A stretch of 7,111 nucleotides of DNA from Pseudomonadota bacterium (GTDB lineage: Bacteria > Pseudomonadota > Gammaproteobacteria > Burkholderiales > Burkholderiaceae_D), in the NCBI GenBank assembly GCA_018241865.1, contig JAFECY010000058.1, positions 1 to 7,111 of the forward strand, read 5' to 3'. A program made the position numbers and the translations under genes. The notes beneath the pieces are model-generated. The model made no database searches. It saw only the letters and a program-made list of their open reading frames with translations, and was not told where the DNA came from. Shown piece after piece: positions 1 to 5,611 of this stretch; the stretch's first letter is position 1, and the number at the start of each line of letters is the position of its first letter.

Positions 1-173
1 GCAATCTTGGACGGCTCGAAGCCAACCACAGCGCCGTTGCGGCGAATGATGCGGTAGTCGCCAAGGCTGATCGCCGGCGCAGTGGGCGCGGCGACCGAAC
101 CGCTACCGCTACTAAAAGCGGCGACGCCAAATTCCACGGGGGATTTCTGGGAAATATCTTGGGTTGTTTGCAC
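1..173 (-). CDS. nrdA: Ribonucleoside-diphosphate reductase alpha subunit, N-terminal fragment (cut by window edge)
   Basis: This is the large catalytic subunit of class Ia ribonucleotide reductase, which converts ribonucleoside diphosphates to deoxyribonucleotides in the cytoplasm together with NrdB. Only the first 57 codons are present and the rest lies beyond position 1. The visible protein begins MQTTQDIS, passes through a Ser/Gly/Ala-rich variable stretch (about residues 20-36), then enters GDYRIIRRNGAVVGFEPSKI (residues 38-57). I recognise that as the start of the ATP-cone domain in burkholderial NrdA; ATP cones sense ATP/dATP for overall activity control. The start is GTG at 173-171, chosen because AGGAGG (183-178) sits 4 nt upstream and the MQTT beginning matches family members I remember. 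It lies downstream of ampD on the same strand, behind a long control region with NrdR-type sites. Identification rests on this short segment, so the call is good but not complete. Confidence 0.85.
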   Translation of the reverse strand, partial: MQTTQDISQKSPVEFGVAAFSSGSGSVAAPTAPAISLGDYRIIRRNGAVVGFEPSKI

Positions 174-177
174 TTGG

Positions 178-183
178 CCTCCT
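178..183 (-). promoter_or_regulatory. Shine-Dalgarno of nrdA (AGGAGG)
   Basis: The minus strand reads AGGAGG followed by CCAA and GTG. This perfect core lies 4 nt from the GTG and decides the non-ATG start of nrdA. A small stem-loop (209-196) ends 12 nt upstream of it. Confidence 0.8.
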
Positions 184-480
184 GGATGCGCAATGGCGGC
201 ATGCGCCGCTCGTGGTTTTATTCAGTAAAGTCGAAACCGCCGACCGCACTAATCGAATCAATTTGAATACAAAACTTCGGGAGCCGCATTTCGCCGCAAA
301 GCGGCGTCATTCCTGCACGGTTTCTGCTCGACTCCCGTTCGATTTCCGCCTGAACCGCTGGTTTCAAGGAAGAAAATGCGTCTTCCAACTCACGCCGAAC
401 CCTCCCGATCTGGCGTATGAGACGCACCGAAACACGCACCGAACGGATGTCAAAAATAAAACATCTCGGGCGCTATCGAA

Positions 481-496
481 CCACTATATGTAGTGT
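481..496. promoter_or_regulatory. NrdR box, proximal (strong match)
   Basis: The plus strand reads CCACTATATGTAGTGT. It matches the published NrdR-box consensus ACACWATATATWGTGT at 14 of 16 positions by my count and has CACTA/TAGTG palindromic arms. NrdR is the ATP/dATP-sensing repressor of ribonucleotide reductase genes in bacteria. The site lies upstream of nrdA and next to a second box, which is the usual paired arrangement. Confidence 0.85.
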
Positions 497-511
497 CTCG
501 CGCTGAAATCG

Positions 512-527
512 AAACTAATTCTAGTAC
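512..527. promoter_or_regulatory. NrdR box, distal (weaker match)
   Basis: The plus strand reads AAACTAATTCTAGTAC, with ACTA/TAGT arms and about 10 of 16 matches to the NrdR consensus. Its centre is 31 bp from the centre of the stronger box (a 15-bp gap), close to three helical turns, as expected for paired NrdR sites on the same face of the DNA. It overlaps the -10 candidate of the nrdA promoter, which fits a repressor role. Confidence 0.72.
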
Positions 528-546
528 CTCAATCGGGGCTGCGCAA
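518..546 (-). promoter_or_regulatory. Candidate sigma-70 promoter of nrdA
   Basis: On the minus strand, TTGCGC (546-541) and TAGAAT (523-518) are separated by exactly 17 bp. The -10 matches 5 of 6 consensus bases; the -35 has only the TTG half. An AT-rich tract lies just upstream at about 547-580 and could act as an UP element. The overlap of the -10 with the distal NrdR box supports the choice. An alternative -10, TATAGT (488-483), lies inside the proximal box but has no good -35. Confidence 0.42.
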
Positions 547-608
547 TAAGTTTTTACAATTTAAAGGCGATATTTTTGATGTCGGACGATTGACATTCCC
601 ACCTCGTT
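528..608. other. AT-rich spacer between ampD and the nrdA promoter
   Basis: No gene is seen here. The segment is AT-rich (about 547-580) compared with its surroundings. The only inverted repeat I find is a weak 5-bp one, ATGTC/GACAT, with an 8-nt loop (about 579-596). It is too weak to call a terminator, so read-through from the ampD cluster into nrdA cannot be excluded. Confidence 0.5.
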
Positions 609-1223
609 TCAGGCGAAAAAAGGAAAGCCCATAAGTGACTGAATCGACGCGCTTTTTTCAGCCTGCCGCAGGCGGTCGCGATACGCCACCCAATCAAAAA
701 ATGGCCCCGGATCGGTCTTGCGGCCAGGGGCGATGTGCTCGTGACCGACCACGTCACGCAAACCGTGGCGTTGTTGCAGAGCCAGAGTCAGCGCCAACAA
801 CGTGTCGTACTGCGCCGGCTCGAACGGCGTGAAGTCGCTACCCTCCAGCTCAATGCCGATGGAAAAATCGTTGCAGCGCTCGCGCCCACCGAAATGCGAC
901 ATGCCAGCATGCCAAGCGCGATCCAAGGTCGAGACGAATTGCAGCAAGCTGCCGTCACGCCGAATCAGGAAATGTGCTGATACGTGCAAATCGCGCAATT
1001 GGTCAAAATACGGATGCGCGGCGCAATCGAGACAATTGGCGAATAGGTCAGCAATATACGGGCCGCCAAACTGATTGGGCGGTAGGCTGATGTTGTGAAT
1101 CACCAGCAAACTAATATCGTCCGGTTGCGGTCGGGCGTCGGCGTTCGGCGATGGTAAGCGGCTGGCATGGACGCACCAACCAGCCTGATCGATGGCAAAG
1201 ACCGCCGAATCAGGCGGGCTCAT
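609..1223 (-). CDS. ampD: 1,6-anhydro-N-acetylmuramyl-L-alanine amidase AmpD
   Basis: AmpD is a cytoplasmic zinc amidase that cleaves the bond between anhydro-MurNAc and L-Ala in recycled muropeptides. By removing inducing muropeptides it can also restrain AmpR-controlled beta-lactamase. The 204-residue protein aligns by eye with enterobacterial AmpD along almost its whole length. Zinc ligands are His43 (VIHN), His161 (GHEHIAPG) and Asp171 (KTDPGP). Glu125 (IGIELEG) and Lys169 occupy the positions of catalytic Glu116 and Lys162 of Citrobacter AmpD, and Tyr72 that of Tyr63. SAHFLIRRDG (82-91) and RAWHAG (102-107) are further family signatures. The ATG at 1223 was chosen over upstream codons in the same open frame because the homologous region begins there. 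It overlaps the 3' end of pilR by 14 bp with no strong Shine-Dalgarno, suggesting translational coupling. No signal peptide is seen, as expected for AmpD. Confidence 0.95.
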   Translation of the reverse strand: MSPPDSAVFAIDQAGWCVHASRLPSPNADARPQPDDISLLVIHNISLPPNQFGGPYIADLFANCLDCAAHPYFDQLRDLHVSAHFLIRRDGSLLQFVSTLDRAWHAGMSHFGGRERCNDFSIGIELEGSDFTPFEPAQYDTLLALTLALQQRHGLRDVVGHEHIAPGRKTDPGPFFDWVAYRDRLRQAEKSASIQSLMGFPFFA

Positions 1224-2625
1224 GAATATCCAAACGCTGCATGCGGTAACGCAATTGCCGGAAACTGATCCCGAGCAATTCAGCGGCCTGGGTCCGGTTG
1301 AAGCGAGTTTTCGCCAAAGCGCGACAAATGACTTCACGTTCGATTTGGTCGAGATAAACAGGCAGATTGGGAGGTAGCGCCTCCACTCCAACCGGAACCG
1401 CCGATGTCTCCGTTACGACTTCGACGGCAACGGATGATGTGGGCGGTTCTTCAAGCGCTTGCGCCGATGCAGAGTGCTTGAGCGCCAAGTCGGCCACTTC
1501 GATCACGCCATCGTTGGAGAAAGCCAGCGCTCGCTCCAAGATGTTTTCCAGCTCGCGCACATTGCCGGGGAAGGCGTGCCGGCGCAAGGCCTCCAACGCC
1601 GCCGGCGCCAGCGTGGCGCGATGCTCGGCCGTGGCGAGGCGGGACAGAATCGCGTCAGCCAGCAAGGCGATGTCGTCCAGCCGCTCGCGCAGCGGCGGCA
1701 GGCGCAACTCAATCACATTCAGACGGTAAAACAGGTCTTGCCGGAACCGGCCTTTTTCCACGCACTCCGCTAGATTCTGGTGAGTGGCGCTAATCAAACG
1801 CACATCGACCGGCTCCTCCGTAGTGGCGCCGACCTTACGCACGCGACGTTCTTGGATCGCACGCAAAAGTTTGACTTGCATTGCCAACGGCAGATCAGCC
1901 ACTTCGTCGAGCAACAAGGTACCGCCGTTAGCGGCTTGAAAAAAACCATCACGATCATCGGTAGCGCCGGTAAACGCGCCTTTGCGGTAGCCGAAGAATT
2001 CGGCTTCCATCAGTGCTTCTGGAATCGCACCGCAGTTGACGGCAACAAAAGGTTTGTCGGCGCGCGCACTTTGGGCGTGAATGTCGCGCGCGGCCAGCTC
2101 CTTGCCGCTGCCCGACTCGCCGGTAATGGCGATCGGCGCCATGCTGCGCGCCAGCCGCAGAATTTGCGTGCGCACATCTTGCATCGCTGCTGACCGCCCC
2201 ATCAAACGCAACGTCGATGACGAGTCGGTCTGGTTCGGCCGATTCGGCGCCACCACCTTACCGGTTTGCAACGCTGACTGCACCAGCAAACGCAACTGAT
2301 CGAGACCGACCGGCTTGGAGAGATAATCGAAAGCGCCGGCTTTCAGTGCCACCACGGCATTGTCGGCGCTGCCGAAAGCGGTGATGACAGCGATCGGCAT
2401 GTTGCGCGTATCGGCGGAAACTTCACGTACCAACTCGATACCCATGCCATCCGGCAAACGCATATCCGTCAATACCAAGGCGTAATCTCTATCGCCGAGG
2501 AATGCGCGCGCCGTCTCTAGGCTGCCAGCCGTATCCACATCCAGCCCCATCCGAACCAGTGTGATCTCGACCAGCTCTCGCAGATCAGCTTCGTCATCCA
2601 CCACCAAAATTCGCGGTGCGGTCAT
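1210..2625 (-). CDS. pilR: Sigma-54-dependent response regulator, PilR type
   Basis: This NtrC-family activator would, when phosphorylated by its partner kinase, drive open-complex formation by sigma-54 RNA polymerase. In pseudomonads PilR activates pilA, the type IV pilin gene. It has 471 residues. The receiver domain (about 5-118) has the acidic pair Asp10/Asp11, phospho-acceptor Asp54 (LTDMRLPDG), Thr82 and Lys104. The AAA+ domain (about 141-382) has Walker A GESGSGKE (169-176), the sigma-54 contact loop GAFTGA (216-221), Walker B ending Asp240-Glu241, and FRQDLFYRLNV (294-304). A Val/Glu/Pro/Ser-rich linker (about 384-424) leads to a Fis-type helix-turn-helix (about 440-466, ending RQLRYRMQRL). 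Similarity to Pseudomonas PilR is extensive by eye. It starts at ATG 2625, with AGGATGGA about 8 nt upstream, 19 nt after pilS. The pilin target is inferred from family membership; no pilin gene is in the window. Confidence 0.9.
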   Translation of the reverse strand: MTAPRILVVDDEADLRELVEITLVRMGLDVDTAGSLETARAFLGDRDYALVLTDMRLPDGMGIELVREVSADTRNMPIAVITAFGSADNAVVALKAGAFDYLSKPVGLDQLRLLVQSALQTGKVVAPNRPNQTDSSSTLRLMGRSAAMQDVRTQILRLARSMAPIAITGESGSGKELAARDIHAQSARADKPFVAVNCGAIPEALMEAEFFGYRKGAFTGATDDRDGFFQAANGGTLLLDEVADLPLAMQVKLLRAIQERRVRKVGATTEEPVDVRLISATHQNLAECVEKGRFRQDLFYRLNVIELRLPPLRERLDDIALLADAILSRLATAEHRATLAPAALEALRRHAFPGNVRELENILERALAFSNDGVIEVADLALKHSASAQALEEPPTSSVAVEVVTETSAVPVGVEALPPNLPVYLDQIEREVICRALAKTRFNRTQAAELLGISFRQLRYRMQRLDIHEPA

Positions 2626-2644
2626 ATCAATCGTCCATCCTGCA

Positions 2645-4372
2645 TCAGTTAGCGTCCGCCCGGGACAGGGTTATCACGAACCTGCCGCCGGCACGCACTT
2701 CGCCATCGGGAAATTCTTCCATGTGGTACTCGTAATCGAGCATCGCGCCGTTATTCAAACACAATTCGCGCGCCAAGTAGAGTCCCAAGCCCGTACCTTT
2801 GCTTGATGTGGTGTAAAACGGCTCGAATAAATGTGAGCGCACTTCCGGTGTGATCGGCGGGCCGTCATCCTGTACGTGCAAGGCGATCCGCTGATGCAAG
2901 CCGGGCAACGCCCTCACTCGAATACTATCGTCCTGCCCGCTGGCATAGCGCAGCGCGTTCGACAACAGATTCACCAGCACCTCGCGCAGGTGCATGGGGT
3001 CAAATCTGACTTGCCAACGCGATGGCGCGTCCAATTCAATCATGCCCGGTGCCAGCGCCTGCGTTTCCCGAAATTCGGCGACGATTTCCTCTAGAAAGCA
3101 AGCCAGATCGAGCGGCTCACCGGATGTTTGCGCTTTGCGCGACAGGCGCAAAATGTCCTCGATCATCCGGTTCAAGCGCGCAACATTGTCGCCGACGATG
3201 GCCAGTAAGCGTTGCTGTGCCGGTGTAATTTCGTCTTCACCGAGCAATGCCGCGGCATAGGAAATCGCCGATAGCGGGTTACGTACTTCATGGGCGATGC
3301 TAGCGGTTAGGCGTCCCATCGAGGCTAGTTTCAATTGCTGCGCTTGATTTTCGATCTCTGTCACATCCTGCAGGAAGGCCACGACTCGTTCCTCCTCGGC
3401 ACCGGCAACCTGCACCCGGGCAAAGCGCAACTTCAGATGCGTCGCCATATCGCGCCGCGCATCGCGGCCGGTTCCCGGCGACATGCCTCCGCTTGGATGG
3501 ATGTTAACGAAGGCAGCATGATCGGTCGGCGGCCGCGTCAGCCAGAGGGCGAAAGCATCGGCCAACGGCATCAGGAAAGGCAACTCCACTAGTCGGAATC
3601 GCGCACCCTCATCCGACACGACGATGCCGAGCATGTGTTCGGCCGCCGGATTGGCCATCAGCACTGCGCCATGCAGGTTGAGCACCAAAATACCGTCGCC
3701 AACATCAGCAATAACCAAGCGGCTGACGGCTTGCTGCAATTGCAAGGCCATGCCTTGGCGTTGCGCCAAATTTTCTTGCTTGATGAGTTTTGCGGCTAGC
3801 CGGTTGACGATCAGTACGGCAGCGAAGAACACCACGCCATACAAACCCGCCTGCGATATCGACACATCGACTTCGCCCTGAATCATGTCGTACAGACTGC
3901 CGGCCAGCAGCAGCAGCGTCACGCCGGAAACGAAGAACAAGGCCCAGAGTAAGGGCGCCAAAATGGCGCAGCCGGCCAATGGGAACAGGTACAAAATCGC
4001 CAGCCCGCTCTTCACCCCGCCGGCTGCAAAATACAGCAGTGACACCACTGCCATATCGAACACGATCTGCGACAACAATTGCAGCAAAAAACGCCGCTGA
4101 TGATATTTAGCCAGCAAGGCGTAGCCGATCGCTAGCCCCAAATAAATCAAGCAAATACCGAGATAAGCCCACTGTTCCGCCCCAGGGAAAATCTTCTTGC
4201 CTTCCAGCACAAAATACAACAAAAGAACGGAAGCAATCAGTATCCGGGTGATGTCGAAAGTTTGCAGAGTGAGCCAAAACGTCTCGCGCGACACCGGCGC
4301 GACAACCCGAGCGAACCACGATTTCCGTCTCGAAACGGCGGTCTGTTCGATGGAGTCTGGCTGACTGTTCAA
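2645..4372 (-). CDS. pilS: Membrane sensor histidine kinase, PilS type
   Basis: This is the probable cognate kinase of the adjacent PilR; in pseudomonads PilS senses pilin levels in the inner membrane. It has about 575 residues. Roughly six membrane segments lie at 42-57, 69-88, 99-117, 122-137, 139-160 and 174-190. A PAS-like region follows (about 217-340). The dimerisation helix carries phospho-acceptor His361 (SIAHEVRNPLSAISYA). The ATPase domain has the N box with Asn468/Asn472 (NLLSNALRYA), a G1-like DDGPP (502-506), the F box FEPFYTT (516-522) and the G2 box GTGLGL (526-531). The second glycine of the usual DxGxG G1 box is proline. The most upstream usable start is TTG at 4372, 13 nt after the preceding gene, with no clear Shine-Dalgarno. 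GTG at 4294 (residue 27) is an alternative that keeps all membrane segments, so the N-terminus is uncertain. Confidence 0.88.
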   Translation of the reverse strand: MNSQPDSIEQTAVSRRKSWFARVVAPVSRETFWLTLQTFDITRILIASVLLLYFVLEGKKIFPGAEQWAYLGICLIYLGLAIGYALLAKYHQRRFLLQLLSQIVFDMAVVSLLYFAAGGVKSGLAILYLFPLAGCAILAPLLWALFFVSGVTLLLLAGSLYDMIQGEVDVSISQAGLYGVVFFAAVLIVNRLAAKLIKQENLAQRQGMALQLQQAVSRLVIADVGDGILVLNLHGAVLMANPAAEHMLGIVVSDEGARFRLVELPFLMPLADAFALWLTRPPTDHAAFVNIHPSGGMSPGTGRDARRDMATHLKLRFARVQVAGAEEERVVAFLQDVTEIENQAQQLKLASMGRLTASIAHEVRNPLSAISYAAALLGEDEITPAQQRLLAIVGDNVARLNRMIEDILRLSRKAQTSGEPLDLACFLEEIVAEFRETQALAPGMIELDAPSRWQVRFDPMHLREVLVNLLSNALRYASGQDDSIRVRALPGLHQRIALHVQDDGPPITPEVRSHLFEPFYTTSSKGTGLGLYLARELCLNNGAMLDYEYHMEEFPDGEVRAGGRFVITLSRADAN

Positions 4373-4385
4373 GTGCGAGAAAATT

Positions 4386-4619
4386 TCAGGATGAAAAACT
4401 CAGACGCTGATGCTCTGCGCTACAGAAAGCGATGCCATCTGAACAAATAATCGCCTCCGAAGCCGGGATGTGCAGGCCGCAATGCCGGCACGGCAGCATC
4501 TGTTCGGTCACCGCGCGGGGAGCCGATTGAGGCTGCGACGCAGCGGCTACCTTTCTGTTTTTGCGCGACAGCCAAGCCACCAGCACCAAACCCAGTGCGA
4601 TCCAAAACAAGGCTCTCAT
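4386..4619 (-). CDS. PP0621-family small membrane-anchored Cys-rich protein
   Basis: This is a small protein of 77 residues and unknown function. One N-terminal membrane segment (about 4-17, LFWIALGLVLVAWL) is followed by a basic stretch (SRKNRK), a short flexible linker rich in Ala, Ser and Pro (about 25-37), and a Cys/His motif: Cys44-x2-Cys47, His50, Cys59, Cys66, His70. The spacing CRHCGLH...CSDGIAFCSAEH resembles a small treble-clef or zinc-ribbon metal site. The basic residues after the helix suggest the Cys domain faces the cytoplasm (inference from the positive-inside rule). Its ATG overlaps the stop of the upstream ypjD-like gene in an ATGA, and pilS starts 13 nt after its stop, so it is probably translationally coupled and co-transcribed. 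I recognise it as PP0621-type from the sequence pattern and from its place before pilS. No function is assigned. Confidence 0.8.
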   Translation of the reverse strand: MRALFWIALGLVLVAWLSRKNRKVAAASQPQSAPRAVTEQMLPCRHCGLHIPASEAIICSDGIAFCSAEHQRLSFSS

Positions 4620-5419
4620 GCCAATCCCCGGTGCAACACGACTTCCAGCACGAAGCGGCTACCGACATAAGCCAGCAGTAAAGTGACGAAACCGCTCAAC
4701 GTGAAACGCAGCGCCGTTTTGCCACGCCAGCCGCGCCACACACGTCCCAACAACAGAACGCCAAACAAAATCCAGGACAACATGGTGAAGATCGTCTTGT
4801 GATTCCACTTCACCGCCGTGCCAAATAACTGTTCCGAGAACACGATGCCCGACAAGACGGTCAGCGTCAGCAGCACGAAGCCGAAACCAATCAGCCTAAA
4901 CAGCAAACGCTCCATGGTCAGCAACGCCGGCAGACGATCCAGCGCCGCCGCCAGCAAGCCCTTGGTCGCGCCGGCTGCATGCAGACGGGATTCCTGCAAG
5001 GTCATCAACACGGCATGGAAAGCAGCGATAGTCAACGTACTGTAGGCCAACATGGCGATTGCCACATGCCAAGAAAAAAAGACGGACTTACCTTCCAGCG
5101 ACACCACGCTACCCGGAAACAGCAAGGGCAACAGCACCGCCACCGCGGCACAGGGCAGCACCAAGATACGCAAGCCATCGAGAGCGAAATTACGGTTTTC
5201 CAGCAGATAGGCTGCGACTGAAATCCACAGCGTGGCCGACAGCATCACCGCGAAACCAAGCCGCAACGACGCCGGTAACAGCACGTCTGTGCCCAGCGCC
5301 ATGCCGTGCAGCAGCCAGCCAACCAGAGTGACGGTAGTGATGGTCTTGCGGTATGGCGATGGCAAACCGGCGCATACGGTATACAACAGTGCCGCCAGAA
5401 TGAAAAAAGAGATGTGCAT
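4616..5419 (-). CDS. Inner-membrane protein of the cytochrome c assembly (HemX/CcsA/YpjD-like) family
   Basis: This is a polytopic membrane protein of 267 residues with about eight hydrophobic segments. It resembles the YpjD/HemX branch of the cytochrome c assembly protein family, whose better-known members handle haem. Conserved-looking features, numbered from the chosen start, are His38 (LLHGMAL), SWHVAIAMLAYS with His118, WNHKTIFTMLSW with His207, and the C-terminal GRVWRGWRGKTALRFTLSGF before a last membrane helix. The tryptophan-rich WWD motif of true CcmC/CcsA haem handlers is not evident. ATG at 5419 was chosen because the protein then begins directly with a membrane helix (MHISFFILAALLYTV). 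An open frame continues upstream to 5488, but its residues are Arg/Cys-rich and unlike the family. No good Shine-Dalgarno is seen. From memory, ypjD is also next to ffh in Escherichia coli. The substrate is unknown. Confidence 0.82.
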   Translation of the reverse strand: MHISFFILAALLYTVCAGLPSPYRKTITTVTLVGWLLHGMALGTDVLLPASLRLGFAVMLSATLWISVAAYLLENRNFALDGLRILVLPCAAVAVLLPLLFPGSVVSLEGKSVFFSWHVAIAMLAYSTLTIAAFHAVLMTLQESRLHAAGATKGLLAAALDRLPALLTMERLLFRLIGFGFVLLTLTVLSGIVFSEQLFGTAVKWNHKTIFTMLSWILFGVLLLGRVWRGWRGKTALRFTLSGFVTLLLAYVGSRFVLEVVLHRGLA

Positions 5420-5527
5420 CCAACAAGGATACACCATGCGCGCAAGCAACCGCAGTCGCCATACACAGCGCCGCCGGGCAAGCATCATGGCGACTTTGCC
5501 CTAATACGGGAACGATGCGCCATCAGG

Positions 5528-5533
5528 TAAAAT
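5528..5533 (+). promoter_or_regulatory. Candidate -10 element of the ffh promoter (TAAAAT)
   Basis: TAAAAT matches TATAAT at 5 of 6 positions and lies about 80 bp upstream of the ffh start, which would give a leader of about 70 nt. No good -35 is found at 16-18 bp spacing (TACGGG lies at the 17-bp position), so the call depends on the -10 alone. Confidence 0.35.
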
Positions 5534-5569
5534 GCCCCTTTAGTTCCTTTAGCCCTTTTACGCAGTCAT

Positions 5570-5590
5570 GCAGCGGCACAATGCCGCTGC
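5570..5590 (+). other. Perfect 8-bp inverted repeat in the ffh leader
   Basis: GCAGCGGC (5570-5577) and GCCGCTGC (5583-5590) pair perfectly around the loop ACAAT, with a possible ninth U-G pair. It ends 21 nt before the ffh ATG. No T-run follows on either strand, so it is not an intrinsic terminator. In RNA it would form a stable stem-loop next to the translation start. Confidence 0.7.
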
Positions 5591-5611
5591 GCCAACATTC
5601 ATTCCATTCCC

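Larger units (their letters stand above)
174..511 (-). promoter_or_regulatory. Predicted long, structured 5' leader of nrdA
   Basis: No convincing gene lies in this stretch. If transcription starts just below the -10 candidate at 523-518, the nrdA mRNA carries a leader of roughly 340 nt. Visible inverted repeats, in plus coordinates, are: 292-297 with 301-306 (6 perfect GC-rich pairs, 3-nt loop); an outer helix 278-286 with 329-337 (8 of 9 positions pair) that encloses it; and 196-200 with 205-209 (5 pairs, 4-nt loop) just upstream of the ribosome binding site. None is followed by a T-run in the minus direction, so I do not call a terminator. I do not recognise a known riboswitch; in particular I saw no obvious cobalamin-riboswitch core. 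A regulatory role is inference. Confidence 0.4.
5420..5611. promoter_or_regulatory. Divergent intergenic region between the ypjD-like gene and ffh
   Basis: These 192 bp separate two divergent genes and must supply promoters in both directions. The ffh-side candidate is TAAAAT at 5528-5533. On the minus side the best -10 I see is TATTAG (5506-5501), with a poor -35 about 17-18 bp upstream. The two candidates are within 30 bp of each other, so the promoters may overlap face to face. No repressor palindrome is recognised. Confidence 0.5.

Noticed and set aside
218..439. 73-codon minus-strand frame in the nrdA leader, possible leader peptide
   Set aside because: It begins with GTG without a Shine-Dalgarno and crosses the paired helices. 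An amphipathic-looking stretch near residues 15-38 is not enough to call a gene.
425..453. TTGACA (453-448, minus strand) as a -35 element for nrdA
   Set aside because: At 17-bp spacing the -10 position reads TCGGTG, and no TATAAT-like hexamer lies at 16-18 bp. A perfect -35 alone is not sufficient.
164..493. Open frame of 109 codons on the plus strand
   Set aside because: It starts inside nrdA on the opposite strand, runs through the leader hairpins and ends in the NrdR box. The protein resembles nothing I know and has no ribosome binding site.
1224..1391. Upstream extension of AmpD to position 1391
   Set aside because: These 56 residues lie wholly within pilR, show no AmpD similarity and correspond to the out-of-frame pilR helix-turn-helix sequence.
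5420..5488. Upstream extension of the ypjD-like protein to position 5488
   Set aside because: The extra 23 residues are Arg/Cys/Trp-rich and unlike the family, whose members begin with a membrane helix. The extension would also reach into the promoter region.
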